NCBI GenBank assembly: GCA_964019695.1
Contig: OZ026525.1
Span: 87,124,779 to 87,188,778, forward strand
Reading direction: 5' to 3'
Origin: Loripinus fragilis
Taxonomy: Eukaryota > Mollusca > Bivalvia > Lucinida > Lucinidae
DNA: 64,000 bases
The notes beneath the pieces are model-generated. The model was not told the DNA's origin, searched no databases, and saw nothing but the letters and a program-made list of their open reading frames with translations. Positions 10,373 through 21,852 of the stretch are shown here, in pieces; positions within the stretch are counted from its first letter, which is position 1; every line of letters begins with the position of its first letter. The translations under genes and the position numbers were made by a program.

Positions 10373-11185
10373 CATTTTCTTTCATAACTTAGTGTTTTTA
10401 TAATGTCCAGCATTAGAAAGCTAAGACATCCAGGCCCAAAAAGGCTAATATTTTCTTCTTCTATAGATCTTAATGTTTGCAAATCAATGAGTTTTCTTTT
10501 AATGTGGGCTTTAATATCAAAGATTTAAAAACTTTAAGCTCTAGGTCCTGGAAAATCGTCGCCAAATTTTATAAAAAGTATCATTAATTTCACAAACATG
10601 TTTTGAACACGGCAGTTTTGATGCCAAACCTTGTTTATAATATCCATTTCATCATATTAAGTCAAAATTTCAGGACTTAATCATTTACTTGATGTTTTTA
10701 CAACCTTGAATAGAATAGATACATTTTGGTAAAAAATATCTTAATAATCTTAATCAAGAGGTTGATAAAAGAAAACTATAAATACTATTTACAAAAAACT
10801 TACAATTTGTCAAAATTCAGGATATAAGGAAACTTATGTTACAAAAAAGAAAGCTCTGACATAATGTTTATTTTTGAACCCCAATGTCACACTTTGGTCA
10901 CATTTTTTTTAAACTTGCCCATTAGAGATCAGAACATCTTCTTGATACACCTGTTTGGCTAAAACCTTGGCTAAAGTTAAATTTATTTGGCTCCAACTTT
11001 CCCCATTTGGCTAAAGTATTGGCAACAACAAATGCTGAGCCTGGGTTAGCCCTGCAGTACTAAGCAGCTGATAAAGTGTCTTGCTCAAGGACACAACACA
11101 GTGACTCGGCAGGGGATGAGTCTTGAACTAGAAACCCTTTGATCCCCAGTCTAACACTTTACCAACTGAGTCACTGTGCTCTGCA

Positions 11186-11748
11186 TGAAAAATGTTGGGC
11201 TTATAAATATCTGAGAATGCAGGCGTCTTGGGGATATTAGAATTTTCATTTATAGCAGCGACCATTGTTGTCTGCTGATAACTTTTGCAAACAGCTTGGA
11301 CCCAGATCAGGACTGAAAGAATGTAGATCCTGATCTGGATCCAATCTGTTTGATTGTCTGATAATGTGTCTGCATGAAAGAATTATTTTGAAAAAGTTAA
11401 TTTTGAAAAAGTCAGCAGATGGCAACAAACGCATGCTTGCAAAAAGGAATGCTGAAAATCCTAGTTTCATTTCTAATATCAAATAATAATATAAAATAAT
11501 GCAGTATTTGATAACATCTCAACACCGCTAAGTTTTCTGATAATAGAACTTATTTTTTGACAAAGTGGTGCATTAAAACTTAACATTATAGAGATATTAG
11601 AAAGACATCAAGTAAACCTCCACATAGAAAGTTATCGGAAAATGTTGGCATCACCAGTTTAGGATTGCTAAATGTTTTGCTTAATAATAGTTAGTAGCTA
11701 GAATGTTGGTACAATGAAAGTCACTGGCCTCAAAATACTGAATTATTT
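11186..11748. other. Intron with one palindromic repeat
   Basis: Bases 11265-11445 form a palindromic MITE-like copy: 'cttggacccagatcagga' near 11296 pairs with 'tcctgatctggatccaa' near 11327, bounded by 'gtctgctgata' and 'gtcagcagat'. The remainder shows no exon. Confidence 0.55.
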
Positions 11749-12650
11749 ATTTAATTTTATAGGAATGTGTATTAGGTAAAGACGATGTAAAGCAAGCAAG
11801 AATGATTGTTCCTTCTTTTTTTTAGTTTCCTTTGATTATATTTATATATATATTTGATGCCCCTTTGATTATATTTTCCCGAAAAATTCTTGTACGCCCC
11901 ATAACTTGGTAACCATTTGGGATATCTTCATGAAACTTTATAGGAATGTATAACATGACGATGTGTCTCATACAATTGGGGTTGCTTTCCGTTTCTGAGT
12001 TAAGGCCCTTTGATTGTGTTTTTAGGCTTATCTTGTGTAATTTAAATTCTTTTACACTCTCTTAACTCGCTCACTGTTCATGATATCTTCATGCAATTTT
12101 ATAGGAATGTATATTAGGTAAAGATGATGTGTTCCATGTAAAAATGGTTGTTCCCCCTTTTCTAGCTTCCAAGTTATGCCACTTAGATAAATTTCTTTCC
12201 AAAAATTCTTGTACACCCCATTAATCAGTAACCATTTGGGATATCTTCATGAAATTTTATAGGAATGTGTATTTGGTCAAGATGATGTATCATGCACAAG
12301 AAAGATTGTTCCCCCTTATTTAGTTTCTAAGTTATACCCCTAGAAATTCTTGTACACCCACAACTCAGTAACGTTTGGGATATCTTCTTGAAACTTTATA
12401 GGAATGTATATCAGCATATCAGGTCAAGATCATGTGTCACATACAATTAGTAATGTTGCTTTCTGTTTCTGAGTTATGGCCCTTTGGTTGTGTTTTTATG
12501 CTTATTTTGTATAATCTACATTCTTGTTCACACCATTATTCACTCAGAAGTTAGTCAGGACAATGTGTCTGGCACAAAAATGAGTGATCCTCCTTTCTAA
12601 GTCTGGAAATGATGCCCACTCTGTCTTAGCAAATGGGTGCATATTGCGCC
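11749..12650 (+). repeat. Tandem-core repeat, ~160-190 bp units
   Basis: About five degenerate units share 'gatatcttcatgaaactt', 'ataggaatgta' and 'attcttgtac...ccc', spaced roughly 140-180 bp. The right end runs into 'gggtgcatattgcgccgctg'. This is the same general architecture as the other bivalve tandem-core elements here. It is non-coding. Confidence 0.7.
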
Positions 12651-13070
12651 GCTGGCGAAGCTTTTGTTTTTATTCCGATGGATTTTCCAGTACATATTGA
12701 TACAAGAAGTATGGGACTATCCATTTTGCACTTCACTTGGTCACATGTTCCAAAATTTTGATGTTTTTCTGTCCCCAAAGGTTGTTTGCTTCTTGGCCCT
12801 GACCCTGATTAAATGCAGCATTATGCTGCATTTCATCTGGGTCTTCATTGTTTGCCAAAGTACCCATTTTACGGGTTTCCAGTAAACAAAGGTTTAAACT
12901 GGAAATTGTTAATATTTTGTAAGCATACTGCAGCAGCAGGTTTTAAAATTTGATTTTTTAAAGTTTCGGATTTGTGAAGTTTTCTTGCAAGGATGTTAGG
13001 TTTTATACCTTTTTGATGAATAACCTATTTTAACGGAAGTGTAAGGTTGACAACTAGGTTGTTATCATTT
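12651..13070. other. Intron, one short palindrome
   Basis: Near 12813-12840 'aaatgcagcattatgctgca' forms a hairpin within a longer inverted segment ending 'cattgtttgccaaagt', a short MITE also seen near 32733-32805. Nothing else is recognised. Confidence 0.45.
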
Positions 13071-13537
13071 GGGCCACGATGTGAGAAAACCTGTTTTTGG
13101 GGTTTCCTACAAAGTGATATGGGCCCTGTCGCGAGAAAACCTGTCTTCGGGGGTTTGCATACAACTGAGGCACAGACCAGCCTGCGCCTTTGTTATTGGC
13201 TTTTAGGAAAGTACCATATGTAGACTTGCTACAGATAAAATTTCAATTTTCTAGCTAGTCTCTGTAGCTGAGGAGACTATTTTGTTGGCAATCCCGAAGA
13301 CAGGTTTTCTCGCGACAAGGCCCATATTCAAACCAGCCTACTCAGCTACAAAGACTAGCTAGAAACTTGAAATTTCACCTGTAGCAAGTCTAAATATAAT
13401 ACTTTCCAATAAGCAAATAACTGAAAAATAAATGATAAGCAAATAAAGGCACTGATCAGACAGATGGGATGCGCAGGCTGGTCTATGCCTTTGTTTGCAA
13501 ACCACCAGAAGACAGGTTTTCTCGCCTCAAGGCCCAT
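13071..13537 (+). mobile_element. TA-type MITE interrupted by a MITE of its own family
   Basis: Outer ends TGGGCCACGATGTGAG and (inverted) TGGGCCTTGAGGCGAG bound a copy interrupted by a complete inner copy at 13120-13324. The inner copy has termini TGGGCCCTGTCGCGAG and inverted TGGGCCTTGTCGCGAG and is flanked by TA at 13118-13119 and 13325-13326. Other copies: 39766-39872 (half), 40638-40871 and 41136-41350. The outer copy has a relic of the GAAAACCTGT word at both ends. Confidence 0.78.
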
Positions 13538-13657
13538 TTGATCAGATGTGTTAACAGCTCACCAGAAGAGTTTGAATTAAATTAACTTTATTAAAATCAT
13601 TAATAATACAGACTGTGATTTTTTCATGATCATACTCAATGACATTTTTGTTTCCAG

Positions 13658-13788
13658 GCTTTCCGTCATGGTTTCTCTGGCGCTCTGCCTATCTTACACG
13701 TCTTGGAAGTTGGCGATTGAGGATGCAGGTTCCACTTGACTGGACAAAGACTCTTCTGTTTGGAAGAGATGTTTCAAGATTTGATTAG
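13658..13788 (+). CDS. Alternative (type II) NADH dehydrogenase, terminal coding exon
   Basis: Acceptor 'gacatttttgtttccag' precedes GC, which completes the glycine split from the exon ending at 7110. The exon encodes [18 protein letters not shown], then [19 protein letters not shown] and stop TAG (13786-13788). W-R-S-A-Y-L-T, a tryptophan in the middle, and FGRD.SR at the end are the invariant C-terminus of external and internal NDH-2 enzymes; this amphipathic tail anchors the protein to the membrane surface. The coding end is complete, and no obvious AATAAA follows within ~200 bp. The three exons together give 126 C-terminal residues. The role is NADH oxidation with quinone reduction independent of complex I. 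Confidence 0.95.
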
Positions 13789-14141
13789 ATTGATTATACA
13801 TATCTGCCTGATAAATAGTCTGTGACTTACCTCATCAGATTTTAATTCTTCCACAAGTTTAGATAAACAAAAATTTTCAGCGAAAATTTGTTAATATTTT
13901 CTTACCCATCAATTTTAACATATGTTTGGGTGCTCAAAAGAACCGTCTCACTGAGTGTACCGTATCATCCTTAGCTCCTTTACAGACAGTATGTTGGTTA
14001 AATTTGGCCATATTGCACTGTAGGATATATACCCCTGTTTAGATTTTCACCGTAACAAGAGCACATTTGAAATCATGGGTATTATGGTCAGTTGATTTCT
14101 AATATTGATGAGCTTTACAACAAAGCAGTCATGTAGGACAA
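13789..14141 (+). other. 3' flank of the NDH-2 gene with half a palindromic MITE
   Basis: The 3' UTR is expected here. Bases 13857-13963 are one arm of the palindromic MITE seen whole at 7203-7395 (shared 'ttttcttacccatcaattt' and 'ctcaaaagaaccgtctca'), with the second arm missing. Confidence 0.55.
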
Positions 14142-14387
14142 GATATGAGCCGTGGCATGCGATTTCCAACGATATGGTATGTGCGACCAGCAAAGGCTCA
14201 GATCAGCCTGCGCATACGCGCAGTCTGATCAGAGCCTTTGCTAGTGGCTTGAATATTCCATGAGTGTTAAGCTACTGACCGAACCTCATTTGGAGTTTCT
14301 AAGCTTAAATGGGGGCTGCACAGGCTTGTCTGAGTCTACACATGTCAAAATGCCACATTGTTGGAAATCACATGTCACAGCTCATAT
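14142..14387. mobile_element. TA-flanked MITE, ~245 bp
   Basis: Ends ATATGAGCCGTGGCATG and (inverted) ATATGAGCTGTGACATG continue as ~35-bp inverted repeats including 'gatttccaac'. A target TA is embedded in the ATAT ends. The second copy is at 33074-33320. Confidence 0.8.
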
Positions 14388-14980
14388 GCATGAGAAGATT
14401 TGCTGCTACTTTCTTCAACCCAAGAATGGTGGACAGAAGTGTCAGTTTACATTTGATCTCTTCTTTTAGTGACCCTTTTGAGCTTGTGTGCCGTTTCAGA
14501 TTTTATATATTCGCGAGTTCGAATTTTTGAAGCAAATGGTTGCAGAGAATGAACCAGCTATTGCTATGACTGTCCATTTGCCTTTTGGCAAGCTCCGACT
14601 CAATAGCGTATTCACTGTAAAAGATGGATATGAGTAGTTTACTCAGGGCAATCTGCTGCCCATGTAGCTGTAGCAGCAGATATCAGTTTAAAAGGCTAGA
14701 CATTTCATCCAAATTATCAGACAATCACACATATTATCTCTTATTTATTGTATGTAAGGTATGCTATAACTTTGAAGTTTAGGGAGGAATATTTGATAAG
14801 TTATTCTGTTAATAGGGTGAGTTTGTGTTTAACATTCCACCAGCAGCTAAGGATATTTGGAGAAGTGCTTGTTCTTAGAGCCTCATCCGACAGACTGGAG
14901 GAGACAGGGGGTAAAACACCGGACCCCTGAGTACAAGGCAAGTGATTTATTCATCCTGTTGATGGGCTACCATATGTATT
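14388..14980. other. Intergenic, nothing recognised
   Basis: No exon, terminal repeat or tandem repeat stands out between the two MITE-type elements. Confidence 0.4.
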
Positions 14981-16023
14981 TATAGCCCTGCTTTGAAAAA
15001 GAGGGGCTATATAGGATTTGGGTTGTCTGTCATTCCATTCGTCTGTCCGTCCATCCTTCATAGTTTCATTTCCACTCAATATCTTGAGAACAAATTAATA
15101 GATTTCACCAAATTTTATTGATGCATTCATATTGACAAGATCGAGCTTGGGATTGTTACACGTCCTTTTTCACATATTTGTACCAGAGTTATGGCCCTTG
15201 ATTTACGCCAGAATTTCGTTTCCGCTCAATATCTTGAGAACAAATTTTTCACCAAATTTTATATGTGCATTCACATTGACAAGATCTAGCTTGGGATTGT
15301 AACACCTCATTTTTCACACATTTGTACCAGAGTTATGGCCCTTGATTAAAGCCAGAAAATTTGTTTCCGCTAAATATCTTGAGAATAAGTTGTCAGATTT
15401 TCATCAAATTTTATATATGCATTCAAATTGACCAGATCTAGGTTGGGATTGTTACACATCATTTTTCGCACATTTGTACCAGAGTTATGGTTTATACCAG
15501 AACTTCTTTTCCACTTAACATCTTTAGAACAAACAGACAGAATTTGGCCAAACTTATAAATGCATTTATATTGACAAGATCTAGTAAATAGGATTTTAAC
15601 TCTCATTTTTTACAAATTTGTAACAGAGTTATGGCCCTTGATAGACATCAGAATTTCTTTTCCACTCAATATCTTTAGAACAAACTGACAGAATTTGACC
15701 AAGCTTTATAAATGCATTGATATTGACAAGATCTAGGTGAATAGGATTTTAACAGTCATTTTTTACAAATTTCTAGCAGAGTTATGGTCCTTGATAGACA
15801 TCAGAATTTCAATTCCCCTCAATATCTTGAAAACAAATCGATAGAATTTCACTTAATTTTGTAAATGCATTTATATTTATAAGATCTAGGTTAGGATTGC
15901 TACCTCCCATATTTTGCTTATTTGTAGCAGAGTTATAGCCCTTGAGTGCTGTCAGAAATTTGTTCCTGCTCAATATCTCAAGTGCTGCAGCGGGGCTATA
16001 GTCAGATTCGCTGACAATTCTAG
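14981..16023 (+). mobile_element. Helitron-like tandem-core element
   Basis: Head TATAGCCCTGCTTTG pairs with 'gaggggctatata', then comes a (CCGT)-like tract (about 15038-15058) and about seven ~145-bp cores repeating 'caatatcttgagaacaa', 'gacaagatctag', and 'ccagagttatggcccttga'. The 3' end is 'cggggctata', hairpin GTCAGATTCGCTGAC, then CTAG followed by T. A hairpin just before a terminal CTRR is the 3' signature of Helitron-type elements. No Rep/helicase is present, so it is non-autonomous. Confidence 0.7.
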
Positions 16024-16145
16024 TTTACCTTATAAAGGCATATGCTCATATAAGCACACATGCCCCTATAAGCTAAATTTTTTGTAGTTAGGAATGCTAT
16101 ATCATGTTCCATTTTCAAGTCAGCTCTGTGGTGCACTTTAATTAT

Positions 16146-16725
16146 TACCTTTATATGCCAATTGCAACAAAAGTCGTCTGCTTTTCTTGTCTGCTAAAAT
16201 GTTTAAGAAGCCTCTATGGCAAACAGTGTGGATCCAGATCAGACTGCTCCTAGGAGCAGTCTATTCTGGGTCCACACTGTTTGCTTCTATACTAAATTTG
16301 TCAGTAATGTTAGGCAATTATTTGCAGCAGACGACTTCAGCAGACAACATTTTCAGATGCATTTTATTCTTGGCACTTTAAGGGTTAATGTGGATTCATA
16401 ATGTGGGTGAAAAATGGTGGATCCCGATCAGCTCAGCTGATCTGGATGTACACAGATTTCAAATCAGGATATAGAATTTGAAAAAAAAGTGTACTGATTG
16501 GCTAAATAAAGAAGTTGGACATGTTAACTTCTATTTTTATGATAAATGAGATGTGACATAACAAAGACAACAAAACAAGTATGTGCTTCTTTCAGAGAGG
16601 CAAACAGTTTAGATCCAGATCAGGCCCAACCTTTGGTCAGGAAAAAGGTCGGGCCTGATCTGGGTCCAAACTGTTTGCACAGTTTATTAGCAGATGACAC
16701 TGGTAGGTGTCACAAGTTGGAAGGC
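16146..16725. mobile_element. TTAA-type MITE copy and a separate palindromic MITE
   Basis: 16146-16383 is a diverged copy of the 4374-4582 element: right end GGCACTTTAAGGG followed by TTAA, same 'caattatttgcagcagacga' word. 16600-16680 is a palindrome in which 'tagatccagatcaggccc' pairs with 'gggcctgatctgggtccaa' around a short loop. Neither codes. Confidence 0.7.
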
Positions 16726-16814
16726 TTGAGAATATATTGTACTTATGTCCCTACACACTATCCCTTACCCACAGAGTGTGGACCCTGATGAGAAGCACTT
16801 TGTGACATCTCATC

Positions 16815-17210
16815 AGGCTCAGTAGTAGGTAGAGTGCTTGACTTAAGACCGAGGGGTCGCGGGTTTATTGTTTTGTTTGTTTGATATGATTCTTTACCTC
16901 CCATCAAAAATCTTTCAGTTAAACAGGGACAGGTCTTCCTTGGTAGAACCAGTACTAAGCTAGGATAAATGTGTCTTGCTCAAGGACCACAACGCATTGA
17001 CGCTGGTGAGGCTCCAACCTGCCATCTCTCGGTCTCGAGTCAAGCACTCTACCACTGCGCTCCCACAGGCCGCTGGCTCAAGTCTCACCGGCGTCACTGT
17101 GTTGTGTCCTTGAGCATGACACATTAATCTTAGCTTCATACTGGTTCAACCCAGGAAGACCCATCCCTACATAAGTGATAGATTGTTGATGGGATGTAAA
17201 GAATCAAATC
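16815..17210. mobile_element. SINE inserted inside a SINE
   Basis: A + strand SINE starts about 16815 ('gtaggtagagtgcttgac', B-box-like 'ggtcgcgggttt'), breaks at ~16866, and resumes at ~17070 with 'gtctcaccggcgtcactgtg', the body and tail. The gap is filled by a - strand SINE of the same family (about 16867-17065): T-rich tail first, then 'aaccagtactaagctagg', ending 'ctaccactgcgctccc'. Confidence 0.8.
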
Positions 17211-17980
17211 AAACATCTCATCAGCGTCTAAATTTGTCAATGTACCAGTTTATGGGTTTGTAGTTTAAACATTTTCTCCACACAAGGGCCTTTGGACCCT
17301 TTTGAAGTGTAAAATTTTATTTTTTAAAATATTATGAAAAAAGGAACATTTGCACCTGAGGAGCAAATGGTCCATTTTCCATAATATTTTCAAAACTATT
17401 GGAATGTAAAAATATTTTTTGTAAAATATTTGAAAATGTGAATTATTCATAGAAAATGATGCAATGTTCTAAATATAGCATATGGGGTAAAGGGTAAACA
17501 GATGGTATTGCACTTATCTCCAAGGTCCAGATAAACAACAATTTTGAGCGTAAGAAGAATATTTTATATTCCAAAAGTTTTAAGATTTGTTTTGTAGGTT
17601 CAAAAGGACCATCTCATTGAGACAGTTCTTTTGAGTACCCACAAGACATGTTTTGGTTGATAAAATTAATTTTTATCCTCTTACCAAGGGGCCTGTTCTA
17701 TCACAAAATGTTAATGCATGAATCTATTGTTAGAGCACAATTCATTTGATACTATATTTTATTATACACAAGATCTTGTTCATGTTTATATTATTTGTTG
17801 TAGAAAAATAAAGAATTCTGGTACATCTCAATATATCTCTCTTGTTGGTTCTTACATACCAGTTTTAGTACAAAATAACACCAAGTTCCATATAGTTGCA
17901 CTCCACTATTAGGGTTTCCATAGACGATAATGTAAACATTTTATCAATTTGTTCAAAAACTATACATATCAAACTGCCTC
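17211..17980. other. Intergenic with one palindromic MITE
   Basis: 17526-17690 is a copy of the palindromic family of 7203-7395 ('caaaaggaccatctcattga' pairing with 'cagttcttttgagtaccc'). The rest is AT-rich with no recognised feature. Confidence 0.5.
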
Positions 17981-18530
17981 ATTATGCCCCAAACTTTGGA
18001 AAAGTTGAAGGGGCATATTGCTTTCTGCTTGTCTGTGTGTGTGTGGGTCCGTTACAAAATAAATTAAGATACAGTTTTGAAACTGCATGTATCCCCCTTT
18101 GTGGAGTTATGCCCCTTTTAAAGGGTCATAATGAAATTTTGTAATCAGGATATCTAAAAAAAACTATAACAGCTATGAGCTTCAAATTTGGTCAGCTAAT
18201 AGAGCATAATGGGTAGATAACCTGGTGAAAATTTAAAAAGTTATTTTAGTTTTTTTTTAGTTATTACCCTTTGTAAATTTTTGGCATTGGAAACTTGTAA
18301 TCAAGATATCTCAAAAACTATTACAGCAAGTAGCTTCAAACTTGGTCAGCTGATTGAAGATAATGAGTAGATAATCTGGTGAAAATTAAAAAAAAATATA
18401 TATTTTTTTGAGTTATTGCCCTTTGCAAATTTTGACATTTAAAAACTTGTAGTCAAGATATCTCAAAAACTATTACAGCAAGTAGCTTCAAACTTAGTCA
18501 GAATTTTTTTATATTTTTTAGCTCACCTGA

Positions 18531-20029
18531 GCCGAAGGCTCTGAGGTGAGCTATTAGTATACCAATGACTCCGGCGTCCGTCAACACTTTCAAACATCTT
18601 CTCTTCTGAAACCACTGGGCCAATTGAACTCAAATTTCATATGGAGACTCCTTAGGATGGGGGAACAAAAGTTTGTTCAAATGGTCCTGGTCACATGACC
18701 AAGATGGCCGCCATGCCCATATATGGTAAAAACCCTTTAAAAATCTTCTTCTCCAGAACCAGAAGGCTGATGACCTTGGGACTTGGTATGTAGTATCGGG
18801 GATGTGGGGCCTATCAAGTTTGTTCAAATGATGATCCTAGGTTGACCTTGACCTACTTAACGTCAAGGTCAAATTAGCTTCCTAATGCATTTAAATGGGG
18901 AAATTTTTGAAAAGTTGATTTTTTGAAAACTTCTGAAGCCAATGACATTATTCTCACTTGATATGTTTAATCTAATGTGACAATGGCTATAAATAATTTC
19001 CAAAGGTCAAGGTTGACCTTTGAGCTTTCAGCCAAGAGGCTCATATTGGAGTCCCATCTATATATTAAAACATAGTTTTCTCAGAAACCATTGGGCCAAT
19101 TGAACTCAAATTTCATATGAAGACTCCTTACAAAGAGTTAGCCAAGATTTATACAAATTGTTTGGGTCTCTTGACCAAGATGGCCGACATGCCCCCCTTT
19201 AAAAATTTTCTTCTCCTGAACCAGAAGGCTGATGACCTTGGGACTTGGTATGAAACATTTTGGATGTTGGGCCTACCAAGTTTGTTCAAATGATGATCCT
19301 AGGTTGACCTTGACATATTTAACATCAAGGTCAAATTTGCTTCCGATTGCATTTAAATGTGAAATTTTTGGAAAAGTTGATTTTTTGAATACTGTTGAAG
19401 CCAAAGTCATTATTCTCACTTGATATGTTAAACCTAGTGAGACAATGGCTATAAATAAGTTTCAAGGTCATGGCCACCACACCCATATTTGTTAAAAACC
19501 CTTTAAATATCTTATTCTCTGGAACAAAAGGCCAATGGCCTTGGGACTTGGTATGTAGCATTGGGGATGTGGTCTCTACCAGGTTTGCACAAATGATGAA
19601 TCTAGCTTGACCTACTTTATGGCAAGGTCAAATTTGATTCCTAATGCATTTATATGGGAATAATCTTGAAATGTTCATTTTTCTATGACTGTTTAAGCTG
19701 CAATCATAATACTTTCGAGAAATGTTTAACCTGATGGGACAATGGCTTAATATAAGTACCAAATGTCAAGCTGAACTGTGACCTTTTATCCAGTGCCACT
19801 CATTTGGACTGCCACATACCTATATAAACATTGATTTCTCAGATATCACTGGGCTGTTTGATCGAGTATTCATTAGATTGCTTTAAGTCACTTGACCAGA
19901 ATGGCTGCAACCCCCATATATGGTAAAACAAAATATGTTTTATTTTATTATAAGCTGTAGTTGACCTTGACCTATTTCAACTTAATTAAAGAGGTCAGGT
20001 GAGCACCTCAGGACCTTCAGGTCCTCTAG
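18531..20029 (+). mobile_element. Helitron-like element (GCTCACCTGAG family), nested
   Basis: It begins GCTCACCTGAGCCGAAGG, a self-complementary head with 'ctctgaggtgagc'. About three units of ~480 bp follow, repeating 'accattgggccaattgaac', 'caagatggcc' and 'gatgatcctaggttgacctt'. It ends with hairpin AGGACCTTCAGGTCCT, then CTAG and T. A hairpin directly before CTAG is Helitron-like. It contains many AGGTCA/TGACCT half-sites. No protein is encoded. Confidence 0.72.
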
Positions 20030-20310
20030 TTTAGAGTTATTGCCCTTTGCAAATTTTGGCATTGGAAATTTGTAGTCAAGATATCTCAAAAACTATTACA
20101 GCAAGTAGCTTCAAACCAAGTCAGCTGATAGAAGATAATGAGAAGATAACCTGGTGAAAATTAAAAAAAGTTATTTTATTTTTTTCGAGTTATTGCCCTT
20201 TGCAAATTTGGTCAATGAAAAATCTCAAAAGTATCGTAGCTAGGAGCTTCAAGCATGGTCAGTTGGGAGATGATGAGTAGATTACCTGGTGAAAATTTAA
20301 CAAATGAAAA

Positions 20311-21757
20311 AAGTCAATAAGCAATGCTTATTAGATACCCTCCGCACAGTAAGAGTCAGTGAAAAAACTTGGCAAGTTATAGTTTGAACAAGAAGACCTT
20401 AGTTTTGATAAGAAGATTTCAGTAGAATCTGTGCAAACAAAAATTATAAACTTCTTCATGCATATGTTCAATGAGTCTACATTGTATCCGCAAAGTATCA
20501 AATTGCTCCATCAAGAGCTGTAGTAGGAGTTGATCGGCACATAAAGGCACTATCCAAGCATATACAAAAGCCATATAAGGGAATAATTGTCTAAGTTCTC
20601 ACAGTTGTCATTTTGTCAAAATTGTTTTTTGTGAACCAAACTCCTTCATGCATATGTTCAATGTGTCTGCATTGTATTGGCAAAGTATCAAATTGTTCCA
20701 TCAAAAGCTGTAGTAGGAGTTGATCAGCCCATGAAGGCACCATCTATGCATATACAAAAGCCTAATATGGGAAAAATTGTCTAAGTTCTCACAGCTGTCA
20801 TTTCGTCAAAAATTATTTTTTCTGAACAAAACTCCTTCATGCATATGTTCAATGTGTTTAAATTGTATAGGCAAAGTCTCAAATTGTTCCATCAAAAGCT
20901 GTGGTAGGAGTTGATCGGCCCATGAAGGCACCATCTATGCATATACAAAAGCCTTATTAGGGAGAATTGTCTAAGTTCTCACAGATGTCATTTTGTCAAA
21001 AAATATTATTTCTAAACCAATCTTCTTCATGCATATGTTAAATGTGTCTACATTGTATAGGCAAAGTATCAAATTGCTCCATAAAAAGCTGTGGTAGGAG
21101 TTGATCGGCCCATAAAGGCACTGTCTATGCATATACAAACACCTTATTAGGGAAAAATTGTCTAAGTTCTCACAGCTGTCATTTTGTCAAAAATTATCTT
21201 TTCTGAACTAAACTCCTTCATGCATATGTTCAATGTGTCTACATTGTATAGGAAAAGTATCAAATTGTTCCATCGAAAGCTGTGGTAGGAGTTGATTGGC
21301 CCGTATATGGCCTATAATAGCATAAGCACAAAGCACTATATTAAAAGCCATTTAGAACTACAAAGGGAAATAACTCTAATAGAATTGGCCCCTAGCCCTT
21401 CCTTTTTTGTCTCAAGTATTTGTCTTGCATATATGAACATGTTTGCAAGGTTTGATGAAAATCCAGCAATGACTCTTCGAGTTATTAAGGAAAAAGCACT
21501 ATATTAAAAGCCATTTAGAACTACAAAGGGAAATAACTCTAATAGAATTGGCCCCTAGCCCTTACTTTTTTGTCTAAAGTATTTGTCTTGCATATATGAA
21601 CATGTTTGCAAGGTTTGATGAAAATCCAGCAATGACTCTTCAAGTTATTAAGGAAACAAAGCGTTACGGACGGACGGACGGACGGATGCACGGACGGACG
21701 GACGGACAACGTGAAAACAGTATACCCCCTACAAACAAAGTTTGCGGGGGGTATAAA
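20311..21757 (-). mobile_element. Pearl-like tandem-core element, long inverted copy
   Basis: This is the inverted relative of 6240-6935. On the - strand the head is at 21757 (TATACCCCCCGCAAAC), the (CCGT)n tract is at about 21666-21707, there are roughly five ~175-bp cores, and the end hairpin AATAAGCATTGCTTATT is at about 20316-20332. A ~180-bp head segment ('gccatttagaactacaaagg' to 'caatgactcttc') is duplicated (21346-21483 and 21509-21645). Confidence 0.75.
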
Positions 21758-21852
21758 AAGTTATTTTATTTTTTTAAGTAATTGTCCTTTGTAAATTTGG
21801 GCATTGAAAACTTCTGAACCCTTCTTGACAAGCAAAGGGTTGGGGGCATAAT

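Larger units (their letters stand above)
7809..11054 (+). mobile_element. hAT-like non-autonomous element, ~3.25 kb
   Basis: The left end CAGGGCTCACCCTG and inverted right end CAGGGCTAACCCAG are imperfect terminal repeats; both subterminal zones repeat 'agcca/tggcta' words. It is flanked by the 6-bp direct repeat CAGTAC (7803-7808 and 11055-11060), which interrupts a SINE. The interior is AT-rich and non-coding, contains another SINE (8026-8205), and is punctuated by seven copies of a 15-bp motif. Confidence 0.7.
7728..11185 (-). mobile_element. tRNA-derived SINE split by a 3.2-kb insertion
   Basis: Read on the - strand, the tRNA-like head (11061-11185) includes 'ttgctcaaggacacaacaca' (the common 'ccttgagcaagacac' body word) and a B-box-like segment. 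The tail half is at 7728-7808 ('tcttccttggttgaaccag'). The sequence would be continuous across 'gaaccagtactaag' if the element at 7809-11054 were removed, so the hAT-like element inserted into a resident SINE. Confidence 0.75.
17981..21852 (+). mobile_element. Tandem-core element hosting two nested elements
   Basis: Ends ATTATGCCCCAAACTTTGG and (inverted) ATTATGCCCCCAACCCTTTG. The body has ~160-bp cores repeating 'aagatatctcaaaaactatt', 'agcttcaaac' and 'gagttattgccctttg'. Cores are interrupted at ~18520 and ~20311 by two other elements and resume afterwards, so the host is the oldest layer. Confidence 0.75.
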
